NCBI GenBank assembly: GCA_950295325.1
Contig: OX485804.1
Location: 7,006,001-7,070,000 of the forward strand
Origin: Polytrichum commune
Lineage: Eukaryota; Streptophyta; Polytrichopsida; Polytrichales; Polytrichaceae
Length of the DNA stretch: 64,000 nucleotides
Direction: 5' to 3'
In this document: piece by piece, positions 1 to 14,004 of the stretch
Numbering within the stretch: the first letter of the stretch is position 1
Layout of the letters: each line of letters begins with the position of its first letter
Notes under the pieces: generated by a model
The model's database searches: none
Seen by the model: only the letters and a program-made list of their open reading frames with translations
What the model was told of the DNA's origin: nothing
Made by a program: the position numbers and the translations under genes

Positions 1-55
1 CAAAGGGCTACCAAAAACAAATTCTGCTCTAAGACGTCCTATTCAAGAAACTCAC

Positions 56-3000
56 CATACTATGTCAACAAAAGGTTTGACCATTCCTGTCACCAAGCCT
101 GCCACATCACCACTCAATTTCTCCACATCCACTGTCATTCGCTGATCCGCATCCTCCAATCTTCCCTTCGTTAAATGCACAGCCTACAGATACAGATCAC
201 TGCAAGTTAGGATTAAGTTGGGTAGACAACTTGGCTATTGTCATGGTAGACGTATGCTGACAAGTGACTAAGGGTGGTCCCATTCATGTACAAGCTAGAT
301 ACTACTCTAATATCACTGCCACTCGGTCCTTCATGATTCTCTTGAATGGATCACACTATTTGGGATGAGAAACCTCTATAAAACAATTCAGGACACATAG
401 ATTAATGACATACTGAAATTAGATAGTCAAAAAGTTATCTTCTGAGTCATGTTATATCCACAATTATATTGTTTCACACAGGGAAAGTCATATTGAATCT
501 CTTCGGTACACAAATATCCTCATTGAATTTCTCTCATCAAACTATCATCTTGATCCAGCAAGTTGTGATCCTGATATATTTCACCCATGACCAACAGGTA
601 ACACACTCAAGCTACTGCCAGCAGTATCACTGGAGTCGTCACCTTATAGAAACCATAGTTCTGAAAGTAAAGATTAGAGAGATGTGAAGTCAGGCGATGT
701 CTCCAGCCTAGTGCCAGTGTTGCTGTCATATGTCTGCAAAAGATTAAGCAGCTCTCAGCTTAATACATTACATTTTTGAGTCCTGAAACTTGATGATGTC
801 AAAATATTTCTATATAACCCATATGCAGAGGAAATCCTCTAGGACAACATGCAAAACACAAAGTATGTAAGGTTCAAAACTGGTTTAAGGAAACTATTGC
901 AAGACAAAGAGTTTAGAATTATACTTATAACATTATGTGTATTCTTAACATACTGATAGATATTTCATGAAAATCATTTCATGCTCAGAGACTCTACTGA
1001 ACATAGCTCCAGTGCCCAAAGCGCACTTTTCAAGATTATAGTTTGTTTTTTTGTTTTTTTTAAATGCGAATGCAATATACTCTACCTGAGAGATGGAGCA
1101 AGAAATGCCGACACACCACTTTGCAGGATACTGACTCCCACAAGCCTAATAAAAGCCTCTTTGTCCTGTTGTAAAACATACTGCACACTTGTCCCTGCAT
1201 CCACACCAATAGGAGATGGTTCGGGTTTGACAAATTATCAACAAATGTAGCGTAATGTAGAGTAAAGGTTAGCCTTGAAATAGGCATGCCATATATAAAA
1301 CACGTATGTGTCTTCTCCCTGAAATCATGCCATCTGTAACGAACACCTAACAGTGATATGCATATTCCATTTCTATAGTTAGTTTAATTATTTTCTTCTG
1401 TCATAGTTAGATTCACTGGCCATCAGGGTTGACAGCTATATTCTCGGTACCACCGGCAAGCCTTCAAACCAGCACACACGGGTTCTTTTCAGAACATTCA
1501 GTCAAACTGGGCGCAAGTTATTGCACTTCAAGTAACCTTCATCACTAAAGAAATTCGTAATGTTTTTTTTAAGCGTGTCTTTTTGTCAAGATGGGTCTTT
1601 GATGGCAAACAGTAACATATGTGCTCAAGAAAGATTCCAGCATTCAGCTACATTACAAAGATGCAAACCCAAATAAGGCATAGCTATTCAAGCCATCATC
1701 CTTTGATAAAAGAAAGCTTCAAATCAAACAAAACACCACACCCCCTCATACAAATTTCAAATACAAATTAGCACCCATAATTTAACATGCATATCAAAAG
1801 CATCCCATAAGACCTGAAAGTGATTATCAAAGGGAAGGGCTACAGAAAAAGGACCATTAAGATCAGCAATTCGATCAGAAACCCAAGTGCGCCCAAGCAC
1901 AAGCAAGGCTACCACCAGCAACTGCCCGCCTTGTTTGTCAGATAGAGTTGGCACCTGTGAAATCGACCAACATGAGTGTTCTCGAACATGCAATCACTAC
2001 CATGCACAAAAATCATAAAAATCTCAGGTTTGCTTCAGAAGTTCAACTATGACGTGTAGTTTAAACTGCAGCTATCTAGTATCAGATACGGTGGTCAAAC
2101 TGGTCTGACTCTTTGAATGGTGGGTGGTTTACGAAATTTTCATCAAACACCAGTATCAATTCAAAGTTACAGAATGACAACAGGTCACACACATGCAACC
2201 ACGAGAATTATGCTAATAAACTTCCTTTCAAACAGCACAAGTCACATATTAACCTAAAGCAGAAATGACAGGTCCAGCGAGGGACTGACCAGAATTTTAA
2301 AAAGAGTGGAAATCCTAGAAGGCATGCTACACGGCTCAATGTGGAGACCAGCAATAGCCGGTACAACTGCAAGGGGGTCTGGTGGTGGAGAGGTTGCCAA
2401 TACAGAACCCACATATGTATCATTTGTTGTGGTGTCCTGTCCCGATCCATTCTGGAATGAAGTACCAGCCAAAAATATTCAGTGGTTGTCAGAGTTCCAA
2501 CAATAGAACATGCTCTCATATCAATGGTTGCTGGCTCCCATAAGTTTCCTATCAACTGTGTCCTCATACAGATGGTAAAGAGTAACAGACTCATTTATAC
2601 AGAATACAAGATCAAAAATGGTGTCTAGATCCACATTCTGTTGCATGTAAAGTGATGAATATCAATACCTGCCCAATGCTTGCAAAAAACTGCTTCTTAA
2701 CTGTCAATGCATCACTTTGACGCACTGTATACATGTCACCATCTTCTGTATCTTCATCTTCATGGGCACTTAGCTGTAGTTGACCGGCTGTATCCCTATT
2801 AACAAAAATTAATTCAATTACAAACCGCTTCCTCAATGAACTACCTATATTCATTACTAACCACTATCGATGCCGAATCACTTTTCCTTCACTTCTTGGT
2901 TACCCACATAACAAACATTGAGGCCCATTCAGAGACAAGGTGTGTCCTCAGAACTTGCATAAGCAAAAAAGGGAAGCCCTCTTAATTAACATTTCAAACA

Positions 3001-6000
3001 TCCAAATCTATCCCAAGCTTGATATTCTTGATATGTATAGTGAGAATTCTTGACTTACTTTTTGTAGTGAACAGTCCAGCCTCCCTCTCCATCAAGAGAA
3101 AGAACAGTATCATGGAAGGCCACAAGTGCTGGTCGATGAGAGATAGTCACACATGATGTTCCCATTGCACGTACTTGGGCACAAAACCTCTCTTCCATGT
3201 CTGTAGTGACTGCACTGGTGCATTCATCTAAGATAGCGAACAGAGGGCGATGGTAAAATAGGCGTGCCATTCCCAGTCGCTGCTGTTCACCTAAGGAAAG
3301 TTCATCCCCCCAATTCACCTCTTGAAATTCTGGATATCGATCCAGCAGGTACTCTAAGTCAACCTGATACCCAGATAATCTAGTGAATGTTAGATCAAGA
3401 ACCTTTTTTAAAACAATCAATGTTTTTTCTTTCAACCCACATACTCTTTACTGTCCAGCACAACAAACTCGGCTACAAAATGGACTCCTTTTGAGGGAAC
3501 TTATAAATGTGACAGTCGAGAATAAGGTGGAAGAGAGCAAACATTAGGATAACTGTTAAGAAATACTCACACCAGCTAATATATATGAACGTCATAGTAA
3601 TAATGGATTTGCAGCTAGGTTAAACACTTCAGATTTAGCAGACAACAGATCAGCTTGCCTCTACATCCCAATGAATTGAAGTAAGATGGTATTATTTTAA
3701 CTTCGTTAAAACTGCAACTAAAATTTAAAAACCAGCAAATCATGTCTAGTAGTGTAGCTTGAGAAACAAGTGGAGACAGTCAATGATACAAACTTACATT
3801 CCTCAACAACTCTCGCATACCCTCTCCTGTAAGGGGTTGTGTTTCTTCTGCTGAAGTTAGGGGATAGATGAGTTGATCACGAAGGGTTCCAACTGCTGTG
3901 TAAGGTCGTTGTGGCACATAGAATATCTCATGACTTAAAGCCGAGCCCATGCCTGGCTTTGCAATACGCCCCTCCACTAAAGGCCATAGTCCACCCAACA
4001 CTCTAAATAAACTGCTTTTACCACTTCCGTTTGGACCTGCAATTGCATTGGATCAAAATCCACTATATCAGTAGCAGAAAGCTATTCCTTCACTAACCAT
4101 TACCTTACAAGTATATCACTTCGGAGCAAACTTAAGAAATCACGTAACCTGCCTCATCAACATTTAGTGTTAAAGGTTGTTTACAGTGTCATTACATGTA
4201 ATAGTGCAGGAACAAGAGAAGATTCCAAGAATGGAACATGATAGTTTGGAAGTAAATAAGATTGGATATAATTGAATTTGTGCATAAAAAATCACAATCT
4301 CTACTACCAGAAATTTTTGTTCAAGACTGATGAATACCATACCAGTGATGAGAAGATTAGAGCCTGGCTCAACCCTCAATGTGAGGTTCTCGACAAGCGT
4401 GGTGCCTGTGGGTGTAACTACCTGCCATGTGCATATTCATTTAGAACAGTAATACATGCTAAGCAGTTCAAGAATTCAGCACTCTTTTTCTCATCTATAA
4501 TCTATGGTCTCGTTTAAATTACACGAAATCATTTGCATTGCAGTTCCGAACTAACAAGAGCAAGAAGTTACTGTTTCTAAATTACAGATCCAAGTTTCAG
4601 TACTCACCCTTACACCCTCAAACTCTATGTACGGTGCCTCAATAAAGTAGCTGCCAGTATCTTTCTTTTGGACCATCTCATTACCACCTGCAATGCGAAG
4701 TTCCCTTGAAACAGACATGAGCTCATGAATGCGATCGGCAAACCCACTGTCCAGAAAGCAGACCACCATTACATATCAGTAAATATATGCCGTGCATTCT
4801 CTTTCTCTCTCACATCGACCATGTTCGCCTCTACCCTTCTGCAAAGAGCAATATTGACTGCGTACCATTCCCAAGAGCAGTTTCCCTGTCAACACCCTTG
4901 AAGATTCTCATCTTGTCTACCAATAAGCTTCTTCCCAACATCTTACTTGACTGGTATTCATGTATCCTATATCCTAATATTTTGAGCGTAAGAATTATGT
5001 CTTAACATTGAAATCAAACCTGAGGCGGCCAAGTTTCCGTGTATTTGAAGCTAAAGTGCCCATAGACTGGAACAGGGCAATAATGACACTTGTATGATAG
5101 CGCATTAAACTCAGCATTTGAGCTCGGCCAAGCGTTGAACCATCTGGTCGCAACTGCCCCGAAAAGAAGGGTTCAAGTATAAGAACAAGTCCAAAAGTGG
5201 ACCCCAGATATTTCAGCACAAAGTCTTGGATCATACCGAACCACCACTGTGTGTGTAGGACTCTGCCTAAGTGCCTCACCAATTTCCTGCAACAAAAGAA
5301 AACTGTCAGATATTGTGTGCCACTCTTCTTGTTGACCCATCTCGCTAGTAAGATTGTCAAATCTATTCACCTCCTAACCTTACTGCACCATAGATTTCTA
5401 GCCAAGGGGAAAACACAAACACATACTTGTACAACATGCTCCCTAAAAATGTGCAACATGCAGTCACGAAAACAATTGGTGCTTAGCTCAAATGTAAGGC
5501 AGTGCCCAAAGATAAACCTGAATTGCTGAGTGATGATGGAGGCTTCTCTATCTTGACCTCCATAAAACGCAATGCTTTCTGAATGAGTGCGTAACCGTGC
5601 ATGCAGTTGCCGATATTCTCCCTCTAGTTGTTGCTCGGTGGACATGAGTTTTCCAAAAGGAGGAGACAACGCTTGGATGGTCACCCCTGCTCCAATCACA
5701 TAACCCTGCAAAAATGTTTACTTACATCAAGGATGTGAAACATCTTTAGCCCATGCGAGTAACTTTAGTTCAGTACACTTAAACAAATGTTGCGTGAAAA
5801 AGTTGACAATGTCACCTCATTTTTCAGGGTTTGAATCTTTCCAAAAAGATCCAACTTTAACTCTTTGTGCAACCTAGATGAATAAAACTGGAGACAAAAT
5901 GTGAAGTGGCCATCATCCCAATAATCAGTTCCATTGAGGTTCAAGAATAGATATTTTAACAGGCAAGAAAAGAGGAATCAGATACTTTACCAAAACACCA

Positions 6001-7607
6001 AACGCATACTTAGGGCTTGTATAGGTGCACAAGCGCCATGTATACAATAGGCCATCAAAGACAGCTGATAGGTTCTCTTGCAGAAGTTCACTCAATTCTT
6101 GACTGAATCTCGGCACATCACTGGCAATCCGCTGTTCAACACTGCTGATACGGTGATCAACATGTGACATTTTATAGTATGTCATGTTCTGAAATCAAGC
6201 ACTACGCAAATGTTAGGACTGAACTTTTTCAAGATGACATGTTCCAAGAATCTCTTAACTTCATTTTCATTGACAAAGGAGTTGATATCTCCACCATAAT
6301 CCCAATTAGGAGATTTAAAGGCACAGGCGTCCCCTAATTGGTTGGAGAAAATACGATGCGGATGTGTGCTAGTCTGGAAACCAAAACAATCTTGACATCA
6401 CAGAAGACCCTTGTTTAGGGTTGATTAAGTATTACTTCCAAACGGAGATGAAAAACAAATCCTTCATACTATGTGGAGATGTGGGCAGATATATCATGTC
6501 AATATGTAAATTTGAATGGCCTCTTAAAACTCGCAGTATTTCCTCCTGTATCACAGAGTTCTAAAGCTTCAAAATTCATGCAATCAAGGTAACCTCATCT
6601 CCTTGGAGTCCTGACACAAGAGATATACTCCAATTTGCTGGACAATATCAAAATCCTGACCCAAAATGAACTAAGATAAAAAAAAATTTGTAATCTCTGC
6701 AATTTGCTACAAAACAAGTAAATTTCAACAATGACCAGATCAGGCACAGAACTCACGTCATCCTTATTTAGATTCAGCTGTCACATCTAACAAGACTTCA
6801 TGACCATCCATTTAAGAAGCTGTGTAATTACCTGAAAGTAGTCTGAATGGATACGATCAGTGAGAATCTTGCGAAAACGTAGGCTTATAGTACCAGTCAA
6901 AAACTTTGTGGTAGATAGAAAAACTGACTGAAGAAAACAGAGAAGCAGGTTTTCGATTATGAGCCGCATAAACAACGGAGCCCGTGTCAAAAAAGCTGCA
7001 CGGAACAGCAAACCCTGAACTTTGGCAAGTCGGTTGCCCAGTGTTGTTTTCATTACCTGCTCCAATGTCATATCCCAAATCACAAGCCTGTAAGGACTCA
7101 TATCCAAATAAGCCGGAAATTAGTAAACTGCCCTTCAAACAAAAGCAAAGGGCACTCACCCCAATAGTCGCCAATCCTAGGAACTCTTTTATTCCTCGCT
7201 TTCCAATATGTTGCAGCAATATGACAGCCAACAATTTAACATTCTTTATGCCTCCACGCTTTTGTTGTCTCGTTGTAGCCCATTTTTTTGAATCAACTGA
7301 ATTGCTGTCTGGTACTTCCACTGAACCATTTTCGTACATAGACCTGGAGGATTGATTGGGAGACCTTTGGAGGCCAGCTTTAAAATACGCCAACCCACCT
7401 CCAGCCACCAATACAGCAGCAGCAACCACCAAAGCTTTCCTGAACCATCTCCATTGAGACAGAGAATGCCACTTTGCTTAGACCTAGTCATAATGTCACA
7501 GAGAGAAGCCACGCAATAATGTCCACACTTAAGTACAGCAAGGCCTTGTACCTTTTAGGAAAGGCAGATGCTCGCTGCACTACACGTGAAAGCTGTAGTG
7601 CCGCCAT
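56..7607 (-). CDS. ABCD1: Peroxisomal full-size ABC transporter, subfamily D (CTS/PXA1-like), 3' part beyond window
   Basis: In plants this transporter imports fatty acyl-CoAs and jasmonate or auxin precursors into peroxisomes for beta-oxidation. Sixteen exons join with consistent phase: 7552-7607, 7160-7439, 6832-7056, 5991-6188, 5518-5705, 5020-5286, 4608-4746, 4343-4421, 3798-4036, 3059-3363, 2669-2795, 2290-2451, 1855-1954, 1086-1194, 643-733 and 56-183, giving 897 codons. The start [12 protein letters not shown] resembles the N terminus of Arabidopsis CTS. Visible motifs: RLAKVQG, the EAA-like [10 protein letters not shown], Walker A GPNGSGKS (about 478-485), signature [14 protein letters not shown], Walker [11 protein letters not shown] and the H-loop SHRP. 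The linker and the second transmembrane half follow ([34 protein letters not shown]). The second NBD would lie left of position 1; the family is about 1340 aa. A splice acceptor just 5' of the ATG (about 7628) suggests a 5'-UTR intron. All exons appear intact. Confidence 0.93.
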
Positions 7608-10202
7608 TGCAAAGGTCACTCCTGTCTGCAAGAAGGAAGGGTCCTAGACATGAGATACTTTTATACCGCTACATGTGAACAGTTTTGGAAAGAAACGAGT
7701 TTGATGAGATCTTTAGTATCACAAGACTAATGTATCTCGGAAAAAACTGCAGTATTAGTCAAAGACACCAAGCATCTAGAAAATGAAAAGAAGACTTTGC
7801 TATTTCCAACTTGCATTGCTTGAAATAATTGTGCATCGTCCAACATTGAGGCTTGAAGTCGGTGCAAAGCACTCGAATGCTGCCTTCAAATAACCTCCTC
7901 AACCTTCATGTGAACAAGGTCAATTGAAGACTTTGCAAGTCTCTCTGGCTTCAGCGATACCACAATCCAGTGATGCTGATTCTAATGTTGTGGACACATG
8001 GATGTACACATCTGCGTCAAGGAGCTAAGCCCAGAGAAATTTTGTGATTTACAATTTGAACCTGTTATATCAGATGTGCCGAACTTCTTAACATATAGCT
8101 GTGCCAAGAGACAATAGTGTAGCTCCCGATCTTTCAAACTAATTATGATTGAATCGCCTACATATACCGAACTCTCAAGACTGCTTGGACACAAATTGAC
8201 AAGCGCATTTTCCTACTCGACTAAAATGTAAACCTATAGCAAAACTACAAGAAGAAACAAAACATGCACTGCATAACATCAGCTGTCTGTGCCTAGTATT
8301 ATAGTTAGCAAACCTCAGCTCCTCTATTGAAAGTCACGCAAATAACCAGAAATGAAGTCGGAATGAAGCAACGCGAGAGAAGAGGCCATTTATTATCAGC
8401 TCCCTTCCAACTTAAACAGTAGTAGGTGTTAATAACCGATACACAAAGGAGCAATTTCAAAATGAGGATGAATAGCTAATGTTGATCTTCAACTCTAGGC
8501 AGCACAACCTTTTGAGAGCAAATACGTAGCAGCACATGCTGATATCTCTAGTCAAGATTGCAAATGCTTGATCTAATAAATATAAGGACTGTGGAGCATT
8601 GAGATTTCCAGACCGCTGAATTACCTACTCCACAGTCTGAAGATTAAAGAGCCTACAAAATCTTCATCTCCACCGCCTGGGCTCCGTTGGCAGTAAATCT
8701 TTGTTGCAGAACACCCCGTACTACTGCGGACCTGCATTGCAGGAACAGGGAAAGTGCACGTTGCTCTTTTATATTTATAAAAATAAGAGATGTCAATGTC
8801 CCTCGAGCACAAAAACAATCATTCCAATTAAGAAAACATTGCAGAAACAGCAGAAACGTAAACCACGTTTGTAACCGCCTGGCTAAAGGAACAAATTTGA
8901 ACAACAGAAGTTATGGCCACAACAGTTTCAATCAAGTAAGAACCTGGATTATTACTTGGAAACCAAGTGATTGGAAACAATTGCCAGCATTGCTTCCAGG
9001 AAATCGTAAACATTTACACCTACTTACACACCATTGTAAAAGCCTCCTGGCGAATCCGAAAGAGCTCACAAAACATTGAGAAATAGATAAAGAAGATGAC
9101 AAAAAGATGTAGTAGCTATCTTCCAGCTCGAACCTACAGCTCAACCGCGACCAGTAATAAGCACAAATTTGAGGTAACAGCCTGGTGAAACAAACTCTTC
9201 TCAAACTTCCAAGCGGCCTTAGAAGATCCACCAGCTGATGAGATTGTTTCCAATCCTTTTCAAGCACTGCACTACAATGCAATGCAGTGCAGCGCAGCGC
9301 AACGCGACGCAATGCGACGCGACGGGACTCGGAAATACCTCCTAGCTGAAATATTATCACAACACGGAGGAAAGGAAAAATGCAGCAAAAATTTGCCAAT
9401 CAGCCAGACTTCCAGCACATTTTTGAAGACAAGCTCCCGTCACCAACCTAAAGAGGAGGCATTCACGTAAAACCGCCGTGCGACATCCGCATGCCATGCC
9501 TTTCAGCTCACACCGTTGCGGACAGGCCCCCAAACCTACCTACACCAAAAACCTCGCCAGAACAAGCTCCCCGCACTAAAACCTCACCGCAGTCAGCCAC
9601 AACCTCCGTCACGTCGAAACCGTGCAACCCCTACTTACCACCTACATCATCGTTGTCACCTCGGGGAGAAACCTACACATCCATCCATCCATCCTGCCAC
9701 CGTTTTATTAACCCGGCCGATGAGAGCCTGAAACTTATATTGAACCGGGGCTTAATTGAGAGGCCTGCAAGCGCAATTTGGAAGCGACCGACCTACCATG
9801 CGGCCACAAGAACGTCGTGTCGGAAACTCCAAGACTCAATGGGACGCTCCTGGTGCATGAGCTCCGTGCCTTGCTTCCTCCCTTCTCCCCCCCCCCGGGC
9901 ATGAACGGAGGCGCCAAAGGCACTGAGGAGGATTCTCCTCCCTTCCTTGCTAATTATTTACTTACTTACTTGGAAGCTTTCCCAGGCGGCCAGCATCGAC
10001 CGATCTGGGAAGCCTGCCAGGCCCTGCGCCAGCTTCGCGAAAGCTCGCTCAGCTGCAGGGCCCTGTTCCCCGATGATCCCCGTCTACAAGTTTAGCAAAA
10101 ACAAAACCACTGCAGTAAAAATTGTATTTTCGTCTCGCGTCGCTTTGTTTTTGCTCCGTCTTGGGAGCCGCTTCGCATGAGGTCCCCGGGTCCCAAGTCT
10201 CG
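7608..10202. other. Upstream region of the ABC transporter; no recognisable gene
   Basis: This stretch should hold the promoter and 5' leader of the minus-strand transporter. The sequence rises from AT-rich to mixed composition toward 9.2-10.1 kb. It includes a short degenerate GC-rich repeat (about 9275-9330) and proline-rich chance frames at 9490-9900 whose composition looks like leader or promoter rather than protein. I saw no conserved domain in either strand. The exact transcription start is not visible. Confidence 0.5.
9272..9332. repeat. Degenerate GCA/GCG pentamer repeat
   Basis: A run of imperfect 5-10 bp units (GCACT, GCAAT, GCAGT, GCAGC, GCAAC, GCGAC) lies about 1.7 kb upstream of the ABC transporter start codon. 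It is a small minisatellite. Any role in the transporter's promoter is speculation. Confidence 0.7.
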
Positions 10203-10701
10203 GGGCCACTTCACACACGAGCCAAGAGCCGTGACCACGAAAGTGTGAGAGCCCAAGAGAAAGTGTCCAAAGGCCATCCCAAGACACCTCCAAAATCATG
10301 CAGTGTGGTCACGGATCCTCAAGTGTAGTGTGAAGTTGTATGTGACCGGGCCCTCAACCACATGCTATTCCAATAAATTTATATTCGTGTGGGTCCTCAC
10401 ACATGATAAAATAGAATAAACTAACGGTTGTGAGTGTTCGGAGTGTCATGGTCTCCTGGTTTTGTGTTAGGTCTACCGACAAGAGGTGGTTTTTTGAGAA
10501 TAGTCCAAGTGCCCATGAAACATGGTTTGTTGATGCCATGCAGGAATCCATGAAGATTGTACATCCATCTTGCATGCCCTTACTCCGTTGGTCCCTCAAG
10601 CGTAGTGTGAAGCGAACTTGGACGAGCTATGCTTTTTCCACCAATGAGAGTGCTTGAAGTGTAATGGTCATGGGCTCTCAATCTCGTGTGTGAAGTGGCC
10701 C
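10203..10701 (+). mobile_element. PIF/Harbinger-like MITE (GGGCCACTTCACAC family), copy 1
   Basis: This 499-bp non-coding element starts GGGCCACTTCACACACGAG and ends with its inverse complement, CTCGTGTGTGAAGTGGCCC. It aligns along its whole length with the elements at 23818-24316, 23074-23450 (inverted) and the two pieces of 26455-27552. The target duplication has decayed here (TCG/TCA), but sister copies show clean TTA or TAA, the hallmark of PIF/Harbinger (Tourist-like) MITEs. Confidence 0.88.
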
Positions 10702-12657
10702 TCACTCATGTTAGCAAGTCCCAACTTTTGAGCCTCCAACAACCATTCAAATATGGTTGATTGTCATTAAAGTCGGATTTGGATTATCTTATGCAAAAAC
10801 TTTCGCGGGGCTTGTGTTGGGAGTTGGGTCTAGCTTTTTGCTCAACCCAACTCTCAACATTATTCCCAAACCTCACATTTACAAAGTGTTCTCATGTAGG
10901 CATTGATTTCGTACTTGAGACGTAGGACTTGAGACCCCATGTGAAGTGGTAAGTCCCAACTTCCATGCTCTCAACGGTTGAGATTGCACGGATTGACCTC
11001 AAGTGACTTGGGACTTAGGACTTGGGACCCCATGTGAACCGCCCATGATGATAAACCACATGTATAACGCCACCGACACTAAATGTAAACCTAACATCAT
11101 TTGTCATTCTTTGTAAAAAGAAGATTGGGCATTACAAATTTACAATGTGGCAATTATTGTCACATTCTGAGGGATTTCCATCCAAAATTTAATCATCCAT
11201 GGCAATATTGCATTAAAATTTTAATAGGATGCAAAAAAACACCAAACTTTGTTTCAATAAACAACATGGGTTTCATTCAATTTCGATCATCCATGACAAT
11301 ACTCCGCCCACTCTCCGACCAATCCCAGAAGGCCATGTGCACTTACAATTTAGATTTCTTATTGTGGTCGCTATATAGACAAATGAACAAGGATATAGTT
11401 CCCCACTACCTACTGTGGTGGGTATGGTAAAAATCTACACCCTGTAGGTTTGTTGTTGATTCATTTTAATTTAACTTCAATAAACTAATTTGGGGTCTAT
11501 GATCCTCATGTAGGTGTTAACTTGATTAAAAATATTAAATTTTAAGCTTGACATAACAATCAGCATTTTCACCCTTCCCTTGGTAGGCGCTACAAAATAT
11601 CACCCTATAGACAAAGTTATAAATTTTTGTAATGTGGTTTAGACCTCAAATCATCTACATGTGTAAAGAGTCAACCTATTCACACATATCAATATAGATG
11701 TGTATGATTAGGGGCACCTCACCTTAAACGGACACTCTTATTTGAGTGGTGAATCTAAGAATAGACACCCAAAAAACATGTGTTGTACAGAAATTAGACT
11801 AAACATTTAAAATTTACTACCTATTCTAAAGGGAATAGTTCATATAATTTAGGAAACCTATATTGAGATCGTTTTATAACTCATAGAATCTTCATTTTGA
11901 CAGTGGTTAAGATATCATACGAGCTTCAAAATTTATGAGAAAAATGACGACATGCACGATTTGGACTTGCTAATCATCTTGCACTAACTACACGTGTGGC
12001 ATAACCTACGAGAAGTGCGTGAAGAGAGAAAAAAAAGTGTCCATTTAAGACCCGCTTACCTTGCTTATGCTCACTATTGCTTTCCTTACCTTTAGTAGCT
12101 CACTTTGCAGGGCCCTGTTCCCAAAGAGCCCCTCCTCATGTAACAATGAAAACACTAACTAACTTATTACCGCATCTGGACTGGCCCACCTCCCATGCCA
12201 CGCTGGCCATGCGTCCACTTTCCGACCAACCCCGGAGTGCCATGTGCACTTCCACCTAAGCATGTTCATTGTTCCTACTTTATTTCTTGTGTTTTGTAGC
12301 GGCTCGAAGACTATGTAAGTACATGGTGGTTAGTGTGTTCCGAGACATATGGAATCGTACTTCATTGCTACACCCCCATACTATTGAAAGTTATCAAACA
12401 AGGATTGCATGTGCCTAGAGGAAGGCCATCATGATTTGAGGGCCGGGAAGTGGGCCATTGGGGAATTTTTGTTATTTGAGCATATTTAAAGGGGACTTTT
12501 TATATAAGAGCTTGAGGGCCCGTGATTGTTGAAATCGATAATCTTGTCTTGGTAGAAAAGGTCGCATAACATTGCTTAGGGGGGAGAAAGTGTTTGCTTA
12601 GGGGGAAGAAATTGTTGTGTGAGGCTAGCAAATCCAAGGACATGATTTTTGAACTTT
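10702..12657. other. Repeat-rich intergenic DNA, no gene seen
   Basis: This AT-rich DNA has no supported ORF. It contains internal near-duplications of a phrase about decayed ACTTGAGAC/GGACTTGGGAC at 10905-11035. It also holds a truncated copy of the ACACTAAAT-type MITE at about 11045-11305. A roughly 60-bp phrase (CCGCCCACTCTCCGACCAAT) at 11305-11365 recurs in diverged form at 12205-12260. Confidence 0.5.
11045..11305 (+). mobile_element. Truncated ACACTAAAT-family MITE
   Basis: The order of phrases (CACTAAATGTAAACC, CATTTGTCATTCTTTGTAA, GGGCATTA, TTTCCATCCA, ATCATCCATGACAATA) is shared with the full copies at 32704-33093 and 33714-34073. Both terminal TATTTAGTGTAG segments are missing, so this is a fragment. 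Confidence 0.65.
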
Positions 12658-13019
12658 CACTAGTACAAAACTATGCCTAAAAAAATCGCAGCCGTAGTCG
12701 GTTGCGGTTCTTTTGACTAGTTTGATATGCAGTCGTTAAATGATTACATTAAATGATTACATTTTTTATTTTGTGATTACAATTTCAAATTTTTTTCGGG
12801 CGTGTAATATATCGTTAGAAAGGTAATTTCAAGACCATTTCAAGACCTTTCCAAAGGTATATTACACGTTTCCTCCCCCCCCCCCCCCTCATCTTAAAAT
12901 TTCAGTCGCTAAACCAAAATAACAAATATGCAGTTGTTTAGCAACTTCATATTAGGTTGGTCAAAAGAACTACAGTTGATTTTGGCTGCGGTTCTATTTG
13001 GCACAATTTTCTACTAGTG
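12658..13019. mobile_element. CACTA-like foldback MITE, copy 1
   Basis: This 362-bp element begins CACTAGTACAAAACTATGCC and ends CACAATTTTCTACTAGTG, its imperfect inverse. Both arms continue inward as inverse partners (GGTTGCGGTTCTTTTGAC with GTCAAAAGAACTACAG; GTGTAATATATCGTTAGAAAGG with CCTTTCCAAAGGTATATTACAC), so nearly the whole element can fold into one hairpin. A homologous copy lies at 34184-34532. The CACTA termini suggest the EnSpm/CACTA class, but a clean 3-bp target duplication is not visible. A C-homopolymer at about 12875-12890 interrupts one arm. Confidence 0.82.
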
Positions 13020-14004
13020 CGTGTGTTACGATTCTATAGTTCCAGATTGAACCTATGCCATTTATGGAAAGTGAAGAGAGCTCATCTATTGAGCAATGTT
13101 ATAACTATCTTTTAAGTAAATCCATACTTATTCATAAGTTATGAATGAAATGAAATTTTTACATGTGCACTTCTATCGGCGGACCTTATGATAGAAATGG
13201 TAGCAACCACTCCTAGAGGTGGACTACATCTCTTGTTATAGGATATGTTAGTTGCATGCACACTATGTCACTTATGAAAAATACACATCTAGAGGGAATA
13301 AATATTTGATCATATTGCTTCTCAAATATGTATAATTGGGATTTTCATTATATTCTATTAGTTTCTTCCTTCAAATAATTTGTTGCACAATGTGCATGTC
13401 TCAACTCTACAAAACAAACATAGAAGGCTAAATAATTGTCAGTTGGAGGTTTTAGTTTTAAGTAAGAATCAGGTACCAAAACCTATATTAAACTTGGTTT
13501 CAAGTGATTTTTATGGGGTGATGTGAAATTAAAAGGCGGATTACAAGGGTCACTTGGTGCACTATGTACAATTGCACAGTCTTTTTCTTATAGCCAACTA
13601 GAGTCTAATAGTAATGACTTGCTATCCATGGATTTCAATGTAGGGAGTCACAACTCATAAATTTTTTTTCGAGTGCCAATAGTGTCATACAATGAGGGCC
13701 AAGGGTGCCCCAATATGAACTATAAATTTTCTTTAATTAAGTGACAATTTAATGGACATGAAATATTGTAGTGAAAACCTTGCGGGTTACTGGGTTAAGT
13801 ATCTTAAATTTGATTCAATGAATCTGTCCAACCATTGTCATGACATGGACCAACCAAAGGACATTCATCTATAAGGTTTGAGAGCTATTGTCCATGTCAA
13901 GTTAGGTAGGTGCCAAAAACAATTGTCCGCTCCTTGACTTTTAGATGATTTTAACTACTACTCACAAGTGGTCCCAAATTGATTAAATGATGTTTAGTTG
14001 TGGC

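Noticed and set aside
2208-2594. 128-codon minus-strand frame
   Set aside because: Wrong frame over a genuine ABC transporter exon (2290-2451). The correct frame gives the linker [20 protein letters not shown].
6984-7355. 123-codon plus-strand frame
   Set aside because: Antisense shadow of ABC transporter exons 2 and 3.
9491-9904. 137-codon proline-rich plus-strand frame upstream of the ABC transporter
   Set aside because: Low-complexity C-rich DNA with overlapping open frames on both strands. No conserved motif.
11690-12060. Possible inverted partner of 30600-31290
   Set aside because: A few phrases (TTATTTGAG, CTAAGAATRGAC, CATTTAAGACCC) seem shared, but the alignment is too broken to call a repeat by eye.
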